From Rickettsiales bacterium (lineage in GTDB: Bacteria; Bacteroidota; Bacteroidia; Cytophagales; Cyclobacteriaceae), in assembly GCA_002729235.1 (NCBI GenBank), contig PBTY01000100.1:1-60358 (forward strand): a stretch of DNA of 60,358 nt, given 5' to 3'. A program made the position numbers and the translations under genes. Below are positions 17,917-26,383 of this stretch, in pieces. The notes under the pieces were generated by a model. That model searched no databases. It was not told the origin of the DNA and saw only the letters and a program-made list of their open reading frames with translations. The number at the start of each line of letters is the position of its first letter. The first letter of the stretch is position 1.

Positions 17917-18821
17917 ATATGAATTTTCGAAAGTTTTTCGTGGGTACATTGTTTCTATTAGGCTATTGTTCCATTGAGTCTTTTGGTCAGGATATTAAAC
18001 TTGCGGGAATTGGGTACGCAAATTATCCGACGGTAGCTCTCAAGGATGATGCAGATGGATATGAAACCTCATTTCAGGAGTTTGGTGGTTTTTTTAGTTT
18101 GCCAAAAGTGTTGAAGGACGGCAAGATCATTTTGATCAATGGCTTTAGTTATGGTTTTGTGAATAGCAAAATGATTAACACGATACAAGGGAAGGAAGCT
18201 TCTAAGCTATATCATCGGATTGGTTACTCACTGACCACAGTGTATCGTCTGGGGGACTCCTGGTTGTTTTCTGGACGAGTAGCACCTACTCTGGCATCTG
18301 ATCTGGAACAATCATTGAGTGGGGATGATGTAATTATCCTGGGTTCATTGATCGCAACCAAAAAGGTAAATGAGCAAACAAAGTATGGAGGAGGTCTCAT
18401 ATATACTACCCGTCTTGGGAGGCCCTTGCTGCTGCCGTTGGTTCAGTATTCACATGAGGTGAATAGGCATTCAATCAATGTTTTTTTGCCAGCTCTAATT
18501 CGTTACAACTATTCTTTTGGAAAATTTGATGAGTTTGGTGTTGGATTCAAAATAGCTCCTAATGGAGCAAACTTCAATGCTAGTGAAGACAATTTTGCCA
18601 ATGTGGTAGTGGATAAATTAAACTATGTGCGCATAAACATTGGACCAGAATTTAACTACATGATTACGGATATGTTGCAACTAGAAGTATCTGGAGGACT
18701 CAGCGCAAGACGAACGTACAAGTACTTTGATACTCAAGGAGATTCTTACGATTATAATTCGAAAAATGGGGCGTTTGTAAGTGTAAGTCTGTCGGTGATT
18801 CCTCCTATGGGATCCAGGTAA
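17913..18821 (+). CDS. DUF6268-like outer-membrane barrel protein
   Basis: A 302-residue protein with a signal peptide ending at SFGQ and a barrel-like mature part of repeated amphipathic strands (YSHEVNRHSINVFLPALIRY, ARRTYKYFDTQGDSYDYN). It fits the DUF6268 family of predicted outer-membrane proteins often found next to RND pumps in Bacteroidota; the family call is from memory and moderate. A second Met at residue 3 (17919) is an alternative start. It shares the ATGA overlap with the RND gene and is followed by a hairpin, so it closes the pump operon. Confidence 0.75.
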   Translation: MNMNFRKFFVGTLFLLGYCSIESFGQDIKLAGIGYANYPTVALKDDADGYETSFQEFGGFFSLPKVLKDGKIILINGFSYGFVNSKMINTIQGKEASKLYHRIGYSLTTVYRLGDSWLFSGRVAPTLASDLEQSLSGDDVIILGSLIATKKVNEQTKYGGGLIYTTRLGRPLLLPLVQYSHEVNRHSINVFLPALIRYNYSFGKFDEFGVGFKIAPNGANFNASEDNFANVVVDKLNYVRINIGPEFNYMITDMLQLEVSGGLSARRTYKYFDTQGDSYDYNSKNGAFVSVSLSVIPPMGSR

Positions 18822-18863
18822 GAGAACTTAACTGAGTGGTTAGGGTAGTAAGTAGGCGGTTTC

Positions 18864-18890
18864 AATCCCGACAGCTCGTCTGTCGGGGTT
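18864..18890 (+). terminator. Terminator-like hairpin after the efflux operon
   Basis: CCCGACAG / CTGTCGGG form an 8-bp stem over a five-base CTCGT loop, extended by AAT/GTT pairs. The following sequence is only mildly T-rich. It lies 43 bases after the stop of the outer-membrane protein gene and 24 bases before the histidine kinase start. Confidence 0.65.
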
Positions 18891-18913
18891 AATTTGTAAA
18901 TTTCATGTTTTAA

Positions 18914-19981
18914 ATGATCAACTGGTTCATGAGTCTGGACTCAACATCAAAAAAATTACTTTATAAAGCACTCTACACATCTCCTTTGATGGCGGTTCCT
19001 AGTATCTCACCAATTCTGGTTAGATATGAAGTTCCTATAGACATCTTTGTCTTTGCTTTTATCACACAAAGCTGCCTGGTATTCATTGTTTGGTCTATCA
19101 ATATTTGGATCATCCCTAGGTCTTTGGCTCGATTAAATGAAAGACAGCTGGAGCTTTGGCGATATGTGGTGAGTTATGCCTGTGCTTTGTTCATTTTTAT
19201 CATTGTACGAGAAGTGATGATTTCCTGGATAGAAAGTGATTCATCACCAATTGAAGTTGCTAATCTTCCAAGCAAAGACCGACCCATCCCTTATTACATG
19301 ATCGTTCTGAGTTTCTCGATCAATTCGGTGATATTGATCATCATGGACCTGGTGACTATTCAGGAGAAGAAAGCAATAGCTGATCTGGAAAACTCTCAAT
19401 TGAAACTTAAGAATGCTGAGATTATCAATATGGAACTCAAGCAACAATTGCATCCTCACTTTTTATTCAATGCATTGAATATGTTGAAAAACCTGATTCG
19501 TAAGGAGCCGAATAGTGCTGAGGATTACCTGATTCGGTTGTCCAATTTTCTTCGAGTTTCCATTTCGGCTTCCAAGTCTAATACCGTTTTGCTAAAGGAT
19601 GAATTGAATTTGTGTATTGATTACATGGAAATGCAGAAAACCAGATTTGGTAATACACTCAATTACTCAATTCATATTCCCGAAGAAGTGGCTACTGCAG
19701 GTTTACTGCCTATATTTTCGATTCAATTATTGTTGGAAAACGTAATCAAGCACAATGCTATGTACAAAGATGCTCCACTGCAGATACAAGTAATTTATGA
19801 TCAGGATGAGCATCGAGTGAAGGTTATTAATAACATTCAAAAACGTGAAAGTCTCGAAGAATCTACCGGAATGGGTCTAGATAATCTTGCGGAGCGCTAT
19901 CAGCTTATTTCTGGAGATTCAATTAAGATTCAATCAGATGAGAAAGTATTTTCTGTTAGCATAAAAGTCCTTTCGAAATGA
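18914..19981 (+). CDS. LytS-type sensor histidine kinase
   Basis: A 355-residue kinase of the His_kinase (LytS/YehU) family with four membrane helices within the first 150 residues. The phosphoacceptor block QLHPHFLFNALNMLKNLI places the conserved His at H182 in PHFLFN. The ATPase part has the N-box (LLLENVIKHNAM) and a G-box (TGMGLDNLAERYQL). It has no separate periplasmic sensor domain, so it probably senses through its membrane region. It overlaps the response-regulator gene by four bases (ATGA), and by position may govern the pump operon upstream. Confidence 0.92.
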   Translation: MINWFMSLDSTSKKLLYKALYTSPLMAVPSISPILVRYEVPIDIFVFAFITQSCLVFIVWSINIWIIPRSLARLNERQLELWRYVVSYACALFIFIIVREVMISWIESDSSPIEVANLPSKDRPIPYYMIVLSFSINSVILIIMDLVTIQEKKAIADLENSQLKLKNAEIINMELKQQLHPHFLFNALNMLKNLIRKEPNSAEDYLIRLSNFLRVSISASKSNTVLLKDELNLCIDYMEMQKTRFGNTLNYSIHIPEEVATAGLLPIFSIQLLLENVIKHNAMYKDAPLQIQVIYDQDEHRVKVINNIQKRESLEESTGMGLDNLAERYQLISGDSIKIQSDEKVFSVSIKVLSK

Positions 19982-20745
19982 AAGTAGTGATCATCGAAGA
20001 CGAACCTCTAACCGCGGAAGATTTGAGCAGTGCACTGCTCGAGGTTGATTCGTCCATTCAAGTGGTCGCGATGCTTGAATCTGTATTGGAGTCAGTGAGT
20101 TACTTTACAGAAAATGAAGTTCCAGATCTAATTTTTAGCGACATTCAGCTGAGCGATGGTCTGAGTTTTGAGGTGTTTAAGAAAGTGAAGATTGATGCAC
20201 CGGTGATCTTTTGCACTGCTTTTGACGAATACGCCATTCAGGCCTTCAAAGCCAATGGGATAGATTACATCATGAAGCCGTTTAGTCGGCAGACGGTGGC
20301 TGATGCTTTGAAGAAGTATGATGAATTGAAAAGCCGTTTTAGTGCCGAACCCAAATTGTCCTATGATTCCATTTTGGATCTGCTGGGGAAGAAAGAAAAA
20401 AGTACTCAGGCCTCTGTATTGGTGTATTACAAAGATCAGATTTTACCAGTGAAGATGCATGATGTGGCCATGTTTTACATTCACAATGAAGTAACACATC
20501 TCAAGACGTTGAAAGGTGAGGATTATTTGTTGGATGACAATCTGGATAAACTCGATCAGGTGACAGGTAATGAGTTTTACCGGATCAACAGACAGTACCT
20601 TGTGAATCGTAGGGCGATCAAGTCAGCGTCACGTTTTTTTGCTCGCAAATTGATGGTGAGTTTAACCACCGACCATAAAGAATCCATCATCGTGAGTAAG
20701 GCCAAAGCCACTTCTTTTTTGAGCTGGTTGGAGGGATCGGATTAA
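19978..20745 (+). CDS. LytTR family response regulator
   Basis: A 255-residue regulator: receiver domain in residues 1-120 with the acid pocket (IIEDEP), phosphorylated D55 in LIFSDIQLSD and the Lys in YIMKPF, followed by a LytTR DNA-binding domain at about 150-250 (HNEVTHLKTLKGEDYLLDDN, EFYRINRQYLVNRRAI). The partner of the overlapping LytS-type kinase. It converges on the monooxygenase gene with six bases between stops. Confidence 0.93.
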   Translation: MKVVIIEDEPLTAEDLSSALLEVDSSIQVVAMLESVLESVSYFTENEVPDLIFSDIQLSDGLSFEVFKKVKIDAPVIFCTAFDEYAIQAFKANGIDYIMKPFSRQTVADALKKYDELKSRFSAEPKLSYDSILDLLGKKEKSTQASVLVYYKDQILPVKMHDVAMFYIHNEVTHLKTLKGEDYLLDDNLDKLDQVTGNEFYRINRQYLVNRRAIKSASRFFARKLMVSLTTDHKESIIVSKAKATSFLSWLEGSD

Positions 20746-20751
20746 AAGAAC

Positions 20752-21882
20752 TCAGAATTTTTGAATCTCGTATAGTTGATTCATTTGCTTGTTCATCACC
20801 TTTTCAGGTGTTAATTTCATTATTCCTCTTAAAAGAGCTTGCCCGGTAGGATTGTGAGCCATTTTGCCAAACCGCCAGGAGTTGTTAACCACATAATCTA
20901 CTTTCTTCCTGCGGGTTTCCTCAAAGCGTGCAAAAGCATTGGTAGGGTCGTCGATATTATTCTTTAAGATATTACTTAGGTAGTAAGCATCTTCTATTCC
21001 CTGACATGCACCTTGTCCCATATTGGGAGTGGTAGCGTGAGCCGCATCTCCTAGTAAGCAAGAGTTTGAAGAGTGCCATGTTTCTAATCGTTTTAGATCA
21101 GCCAGCTCAGTGGTGTGTAGGTCTTTGGTTGCTTTTAATAGCTCATGAACCAAAGGGTGAAAGTCCTTGAATAATATGGCAATCGAATCGAGGGTTAATT
21201 CATCTGGGCATATCTCTTTATTGATGACCACAAAGAAGTAGACGGTCCTGGAAGATAGTTGGGAAAAACCAAATCGTAATTTGTTACCCCAAACTTCCTT
21301 TCCTTCATTTTTGAATTGCTCTGGGAGTTCAAAATCAGCTATTCCCCGACAACAAATTTGGTTAGTGTACTTATACTCAGAAGGCAGGCCCATTGCATGA
21401 CGTACTTTCGATTTGATGCCATCAGCTCCAAGAAGTAGATCAGTCGAAGCGTGCTCATTATTTCCAAATTGAATATTAATTTTATTGCCTTCTGTGGTGT
21501 GTGAAGAATAAGGCATTCCCAATTCAATATTCCCAATCTGGCTAAATTTTTCATAGAGGATGCTTTGCAACTTGCCACGGTGAATGGCGATTGTTTGATT
21601 GCCATACTGGTCGGCAACGATGGAATTTTTGATTTTCTTGATTGGAGTCAAATCTGGATAGGTGATTTCCATTTTGTTGAGCACACATCCTGATTCAATA
21701 ATCTCCTTTTCGATGCCTAGCCATTGCAAAACCTGTACGGCATTGGGTTGAAGCCATACCCCTGCACCAATTTCATTGAGTGTTTGGGCTTGCTCGTAAA
21801 TAGTAGATTCTATCCCTACTTTATGAAGTGATAGCGCAGTAGTGAGTCCAGTAATACCACCTCCAATTATCGAAACTTCCAT
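20752..21882 (-). CDS. FAD-dependent monooxygenase (salicylate/UbiH-type)
   Basis: A 376-residue flavoprotein hydroxylase. The dinucleotide-binding GGGITGLTTALSLHKVG is at the N terminus with the acidic end of the second strand (YEQ), the DG motif is GADGIKSKVRHAMG, and the GD motif GDAAHATTPNMGQGACQGIEDA lies in the C-terminal third. Such enzymes hydroxylate aromatic or polyketide-like rings using NAD(P)H and O2; the substrate is unknown. Close relatives include TetX-like and zeaxanthin-epoxidase-like enzymes, so drug inactivation is possible but not shown. It is divergent from a TetR gene, with twin operators between. Confidence 0.9.
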   Translation of the reverse strand: MEVSIIGGGITGLTTALSLHKVGIESTIYEQAQTLNEIGAGVWLQPNAVQVLQWLGIEKEIIESGCVLNKMEITYPDLTPIKKIKNSIVADQYGNQTIAIHRGKLQSILYEKFSQIGNIELGMPYSSHTTEGNKINIQFGNNEHASTDLLLGADGIKSKVRHAMGLPSEYKYTNQICCRGIADFELPEQFKNEGKEVWGNKLRFGFSQLSSRTVYFFVVINKEICPDELTLDSIAILFKDFHPLVHELLKATKDLHTTELADLKRLETWHSSNSCLLGDAAHATTPNMGQGACQGIEDAYYLSNILKNNIDDPTNAFARFEETRRKKVDYVVNNSWRFGKMAHNPTGQALLRGIMKLTPEKVMNKQMNQLYEIQKF

Positions 21883-21895
21883 TATTTAGCTATTT

Positions 21896-21932
21896 TTAGG
21901 TCAAATATACTAAATTAGGTCAAGGTTACTAA
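21896..21932. promoter_or_regulatory. Twin 18-bp TetR operators with a minus-strand promoter
   Basis: Two 18-base sites at 21896-21913 and 21915-21932 share the pattern TTAGGTCAAnnTnACTAA. They begin 19 bp apart and fill the space between the divergent monooxygenase and TetR starts. A -7 element TATATTTG for the monooxygenase sits at 21909-21902 (minus strand), inside the first site, so binding would block that promoter. No good -33 box is visible. Confidence 0.65.
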
Positions 21933-21936
21933 TTTT

Positions 21937-22551
21937 ATGAAAACAAAGGAGCGAATATTGAACAAGGCTTTGGAATTGTTTAATGAAGAAGGGGTGAAGG
22001 AAGTGACATTGCGAAAGATTGCAGGTGCTTTGGAAATCAGTCAGGGAAACTTGAATTATCATTATAAGACCAAGGCTGAGATTATCTCAGCGTTGTATTT
22101 TCAGCTGGTGAGCTATTTGGATGAGGAGATGAATAAGGTTGTCCAGCAGCAATCAATTCTTTCCCTTATTTATGAGAGTTCTTATATCACCATGAAAACA
22201 ATGTATGATTTTCGATTCATTTTAAAGGATTTTTATAGTGTGTTAAATGCTGATTCTTCGCTTAAGGATCATTATTTAGGCCTGCAGCAAACACGTAAAC
22301 AACAGTATTTGTACCTGTTTGGGAAGATGACGGAGGAGGGATTGATAAGAGAGGCTGAATTCGAGAGTGAGTATGATCACCTTTACGAGCGAATGAATAT
22401 ACTTGGTGATAACTGGATCAATGCCGCTGAGTTATTTCAACACAAGGGGAATTCTATGATTGTGCATTATCACAAGCTGTTATTTGAAGTGATCTATCCC
22501 TACCTGACTGAAAAGGGAAAAAGTGAATATTTCAAGTTGGCAGAATTTTGA
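21937..22551 (+). CDS. TetR/AcrR family transcriptional regulator
   Basis: A 204-residue repressor. The N-terminal helix-turn-helix includes LEISQGNLNYHYKTKAEI, and the C-terminal domain ends with VIYPYLTEKGKSEYFKL. The motif set (ISQGNLxYHY/F in the recognition helix, YPYLTxxGKxxF near the C terminus) is shared with the TetR encoded at 43172-43792, so they are paralogues of one subfamily. It is divergent from the monooxygenase and probably represses it and itself through the twin operators directly upstream of its ATG. Confidence 0.9.
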   Translation: MKTKERILNKALELFNEEGVKEVTLRKIAGALEISQGNLNYHYKTKAEIISALYFQLVSYLDEEMNKVVQQQSILSLIYESSYITMKTMYDFRFILKDFYSVLNADSSLKDHYLGLQQTRKQQYLYLFGKMTEEGLIREAEFESEYDHLYERMNILGDNWINAAELFQHKGNSMIVHYHKLLFEVIYPYLTEKGKSEYFKLAEF

Positions 22552-22591
22552 AGGAAAGAGTAAACTGCTATTAAGAGGATTTTTTGTTGAT

Positions 22592-24340
22592 TTACTGAGA
22601 TAATGGAGATGTTGCTTCGGTTTTATCAAATAAGATAACTGTATCAAAATGTTGAATTATTGGTAAATAGTATAAGTCGTCTTTAGTTTCTTTTCCATAT
22701 CCAATCAATCGAGTAGAGCCTAGAAGTTGGTCAGTTCCTAATTCATTTTTTAAGCTATTCGTATTTATGCAATATGAAGGTTGTTCATACTCGATGATAG
22801 TTTCCCAGGTTTGAGGCTCCAATTGACCCAATTCGGAAGAGAAGAGCTCATCATCATAGTTGTGATCGCCGTTTATAAACTTTTCATTCATGTATGAATA
22901 ACTCCCACCAGCTGTCATTAGGGCAATACTATGGTACTTATCTCCAAATTCTCTGTGTAGTAGCTGTCCCATTAGTCCAATTTCCTGGCCATCAATGACT
23001 TTTTTAGAAATATGAGCATTGTGAGCCCAAACAATGATCTTATCGTGTGAATTATTCGCTAAATGTGAAATTCTTAAGGCCATTGATTCGTCTCTTCTGA
23101 CTATTCTTTCGCTGACATAGTTAATGAAAGAGGTTTTACCATTGAAAAGAATTTCTTTTAGGCTTGGTGATAATTGATTCGTTTTTCCGAGATGCGCCTC
23201 GAGGCTTTCAATATTATGATAAACTTCAGCGGATAATTGGTTTGCCTTTTTAAACCTGGCTTTATTCATTCTTCTATAATTAGAAGATAGAGACTTTAAG
23301 AGTTCAGTTGTCTCTCTATCTCTGTTGTCTGGAACGGCACTTTCTACGAGATCATAAAAAGTCCAATTAGAATCGTCACATCCTTTAAATTGGATATTGT
23401 AATTGCTCTTATTATCCTTGTACCAGTCCAAAAAAGACATGATTTCTTCTGTCTGATATATTGAAAAAAAGTGCTTAGTAATCAGTTCATCTAAAGGTGA
23501 AGTCATTAAGTTCTGATTCATGATCTCTAGATCATCATATGGGTTTTCTAGAATTATCAGTTTGAATGCTTTTTCTTCTATTAAGCGCTTGGTGATAGCT
23601 GATCTCAGTTTATAAAATTCGGATGTACCATGTGTACTTTCTCCAATTGCTATAATTCGTTTATCTCCTAATTGCTGAATTAAATTGTCTAAACCTTTCG
23701 TCAATGAAATTTCATTCTTTATGTCAAAAGTGCTTGAGGATTTCATTATTGCTGAATCTAACTTGGTAGCAGAATAGGTTTCCAGCCTTTCTTTTGTTAT
23801 TTCTTTTAGCGTCCGAATGTTTTGTCCATCAATAGTTACTTCAAAATTATCAAACCATGCCATCCCTTCTCCGCTTAAGGTCCCAGCAACATAGATTTGT
23901 GCTGCATTAGTAGGAAGCGGTAGAGAGATCGAATATCTCTTCCAATTACTCGAACCTGAAAGACCTAAGTTGTAAGTGTTTTTATAACACAACATATTTT
24001 TTGAATACCCATCAATTCTCGTGAAGATGCCCGCCTGACCTTTCACATCTTCGTATTTCAATAGTCCAGACAGAGTTATGGAGTCTCCAGTGTAGTTAGC
24101 AGGAATTCGGTAAGTAATAAATCCGAATTTTCCATTCGGATCTGATACCACTTTTCCTAATATATTTCCTGTGGAATCTGCCTCTCCGGATAGATTTTTA
24201 AAATCACCCCATTTGAACCAACCATTAGGTAGTTCACCATAATCAGGGTTAAAATCATCGAAATCCAAATTGTATTTAGATTGACCTAGAGTTGAAACAT
24301 GGACCGTTAATAGAATTAGAATACTAATTGTGATTTTCAT
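22592..24340 (-). CDS. Secreted erythromycin esterase family protein
   Basis: A 582-residue exported protein: a signal peptide ending near TLGQ, then a beta-sandwich of roughly residues 21-175 that looks like a carbohydrate-binding module, then an erythromycin esterase (EreA/ChaN-like) domain from about 215 to the end. Family residues are visible: GESTHGTSEF at 233-242 with H237, the acid in LIILENPYDD near 265, and WAHNAHISK near 440. Members include macrolide esterases, but most Bacteroidota homologues are uncharacterised, so drug hydrolysis is not implied. It lies alone, 283 bases from the next divergent gene. Confidence 0.82.
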   Translation of the reverse strand: MKITISILILLTVHVSTLGQSKYNLDFDDFNPDYGELPNGWFKWGDFKNLSGEADSTGNILGKVVSDPNGKFGFITYRIPANYTGDSITLSGLLKYEDVKGQAGIFTRIDGYSKNMLCYKNTYNLGLSGSSNWKRYSISLPLPTNAAQIYVAGTLSGEGMAWFDNFEVTIDGQNIRTLKEITKERLETYSATKLDSAIMKSSSTFDIKNEISLTKGLDNLIQQLGDKRIIAIGESTHGTSEFYKLRSAITKRLIEEKAFKLIILENPYDDLEIMNQNLMTSPLDELITKHFFSIYQTEEIMSFLDWYKDNKSNYNIQFKGCDDSNWTFYDLVESAVPDNRDRETTELLKSLSSNYRRMNKARFKKANQLSAEVYHNIESLEAHLGKTNQLSPSLKEILFNGKTSFINYVSERIVRRDESMALRISHLANNSHDKIIVWAHNAHISKKVIDGQEIGLMGQLLHREFGDKYHSIALMTAGGSYSYMNEKFINGDHNYDDELFSSELGQLEPQTWETIIEYEQPSYCINTNSLKNELGTDQLLGSTRLIGYGKETKDDLYYLPIIQHFDTVILFDKTEATSPLSQ

Positions 24341-24623
24341 TGAATTAGTTAAGTGATGGCAACATTCGCTTTTATTGATGTCATTGATAACTAATCAATG
24401 CCGAGCGTCACGTATGAAAAAGAAAATGAAAAGTAATTAATGAATGATGAAAGGAAGTGAATTGAGTTAGTACTCTGTGGTAATTTATGATAAATTAACA
24501 GGTAAAGTATGGTTCTGAGTGGTTAATGGAGGAGTAATAAGGTTAAAATCCTGGATTGACATCAATTATTAAGCCGTTATAGACTATATTCATGTAATTA
24601 ATAATTAACTATATCTAATTATC

Positions 24624-24821
24624 ATGAAGAAAACACTGTTTTTTAAGTTAATAGTCTTATTTGTTTTTGCATCATGTATGACCTCTTGTGGAGAGGATAT
24701 TGTTGAACCCAGAATTGAAGAAGTTCAGCTAGAGAAGAAAATTGAGGCAAGTAATTCTGGAGTGACCGAAGAATTGTTCGGAGCTTATAATTTTTTAGAT
24801 GATGTAGATGAGGATGATTGA
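24624..24821 (+). CDS. Small acidic lipoprotein
   Basis: A 65-residue protein with a lipoprotein signal: hydrophobic FKLIVLFVFASCMTSCGED, so a Cys at the lipobox would be acylated. The mature part is only about 45 residues, highly acidic and ends DDVDEDD. No family recognised. It stands alone after a 283-base intergenic stretch that holds TTGACA and TATAGA at 24556-24583 (16-base spacer), an arrangement more like a classical sigma-70 promoter than the Bacteroidota type; I regard this as possibly chance. It converges on the ferredoxin gene with five bases between. Confidence 0.62.
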   Translation: MKKTLFFKLIVLFVFASCMTSCGEDIVEPRIEEVQLEKKIEASNSGVTEELFGAYNFLDDVDEDD

Positions 24822-24826
24822 GGAAA

Positions 24827-25051
24827 TCATTCTATTATATTAATTATCCTCATGGGGCAGTTCCTAGCTGCCTCTAGATTTTTATCATACTCCACATGGT
24901 GAATCATCACCTGATGAATGCCTCGCTTTTCAGTGCTACCAATTAAGTTGCAACGACCATCTTTGGTGGATACGCGCCACCTCTCTGGTGCAGCTTCCAC
25001 ACAAGCATTGCAACCAATGCACTTTATGCGCTGAAATAGAATTTTAGGCAC
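24827..25051 (-). CDS. Ferredoxin, single [4Fe-4S] cluster
   Basis: A 74-residue ferredoxin with one cluster motif CIGCNAC at residues 16-22 and the fourth Cys in NCPMRII near the C terminus. The start is GTG at 25051, and it shares one base with the TAG stop of the U32 gene (TAGTG), so the two are translationally coupled. Such a ferredoxin is the expected electron donor for U32-family RNA hydroxylases: E. coli RlhA-dependent rRNA hydroxylation needs the ferredoxin YfhL. Assignment to that pathway here rests on gene order. Confidence 0.85.
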   Translation of the reverse strand: MPKILFQRIKCIGCNACVEAAPERWRVSTKDGRCNLIGSTEKRGIHQVMIHHVEYDKNLEAARNCPMRIINIIE

Positions 25052-26286
25052 TAGGCTTCTATAATTTTATAAAGCTTATCCGACGGACGTACGGTCTCTT
25101 GAATTGGCATGGAGAATACATCTCCTTTGCCAACAGAACCGACAGTGACCTCATCTTTTCGCATTTCAGCCACTTCGGTTCTAATAACTCCTGTAGTTGG
25201 TCCGGTGATGAGGATTTTATCTCCTTTGGCTAATTGATGTGCTTCTAAGGTAAACTCGCCAACACCAATTTTGGAGAAGTACTTCATGCCTCTTCCGAGA
25301 TAGACTTTCTTTTCGGTGGCTTTGGATCCGTAGGTGTCATTCCATTCTCCCATCTTTCTGCCCAGATAATAGCCATCCCAGAAACCACGGTTGTATACTG
25401 TTGCCAACCGATTGGTCCAATCTTCAATTTTCTCAGCAGAGTAAGTGCCATCATTCAGAGATTCTACAGCTTCTCTGTAGCAACTTACCGTTGTGTCTAC
25501 ATAGTCTGCTGATCTGCCACGACCTTCAATTTTAAGGATCTGAACACCTGCTTCCGCTACTTTGTCCAGGAAGCCAATAGTGCATAAGTCTTTAGCACTC
25601 ATGATGAATTCATTGTCCACCAACAGTTCATTTCCTTCATCATCGGTTACAATGTATTCTTTGCGGCAATTTTGAATACAAGCGCCACGGTTTGCGGAGG
25701 CATTATGCGAGTGAAGACTCAAGTAGCATTTGCCAGAAACCGCCATGCAGAGTGCACCATGAGCAAACACTTCAATTCGAATCAATTCACCGGAAGGTCC
25801 AGTGATCTGCTGTCGCTCAATTTCTCGGGTGATGTGAGCTACTTGCCTCAAACTAAGTTCTCGGGACAGTACTATAACATCGGCAAAAGCACTATAAAAC
25901 TCAATGGTTTCAATATTAGTGACATTGGCTTGTGTAGAGATATGTACCGGCATCGCTATTTTACGACAATAGGCCATCACGGCATGATCAGAAGCGATAA
26001 TGGCGGACACACCACACTCTTTGGCTTGATCCACAAGAGTTTTCATCAAGCGAATGTCATGATCATACAAGACTGTATTAATCGTCAGGTAACTTTTAAC
26101 TCCTCTATCAGCGCATCGAGCTACAATTTCTTTTAGGTCCTCGGTAGTGAAATTCACAGAAGAACGCGCACGCATATTGAGTTGTTCTACACCGAAGTAC
26201 ACCGAATCACATCCAGCGTTGACTGCTGCCGCTAATGATTCAAATGAACCTGCTGGTGCCATGATCTCTACTTTCTTCGCTTGCAT
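25051..26286 (-). CDS. U32 peptidase family protein, TrhP-like tRNA hydroxylation enzyme
   Basis: A 411-residue protein starting at MQAKKVEIMAPAGSFESL (26286); an in-frame start at 26328 would add 14 residues that do not resemble the family. The U32 core is clear: GCDSVYFGVEQLNMRARS, then EVFAHGALCMAVSGKCYLSL and RGACIQNCRKEY, a Cys cluster that binds iron-sulphur in this family, then the U32 C-terminal beta-barrel. E. coli TrhP (YegQ) and B. subtilis homologues make 5-hydroxyuridine at tRNA position 34 from prephenate; RlhA acts on rRNA. The Cys arrangement and 411-residue length fit the TrhP/RlhA group. The overlapping ferredoxin gene supports an Fe-S-dependent hydroxylation role. Confidence 0.85.
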   Translation of the reverse strand: MQAKKVEIMAPAGSFESLAAAVNAGCDSVYFGVEQLNMRARSSVNFTTEDLKEIVARCADRGVKSYLTINTVLYDHDIRLMKTLVDQAKECGVSAIIASDHAVMAYCRKIAMPVHISTQANVTNIETIEFYSAFADVIVLSRELSLRQVAHITREIERQQITGPSGELIRIEVFAHGALCMAVSGKCYLSLHSHNASANRGACIQNCRKEYIVTDDEGNELLVDNEFIMSAKDLCTIGFLDKVAEAGVQILKIEGRGRSADYVDTTVSCYREAVESLNDGTYSAEKIEDWTNRLATVYNRGFWDGYYLGRKMGEWNDTYGSKATEKKVYLGRGMKYFSKIGVGEFTLEAHQLAKGDKILITGPTTGVIRTEVAEMRKDEVTVGSVGKGDVFSMPIQETVRPSDKLYKIIEA

Positions 26287-26383
26287 AATTTTCGCTTTTG
26301 AATCCAACCGCAAAATTATGAAGGTCATATGCTGATTATTGATGACTTATGTCAGTGGAAAAATTGAGAATGGTCGTAATTAA

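Noticed and set aside
18822-18890. tRNA-like words (GAGTGGTTAGG and GGTTTCAATCCCG) after the efflux operon
   Set aside because: No acceptor, D or anticodon stem can be closed; the 3' part is explained by the terminator hairpin.
25672-26136. A 154-residue antisense reading frame inside the U32 gene
   Set aside because: The U32 frame has clear family motifs throughout; no signal supports the antisense one.
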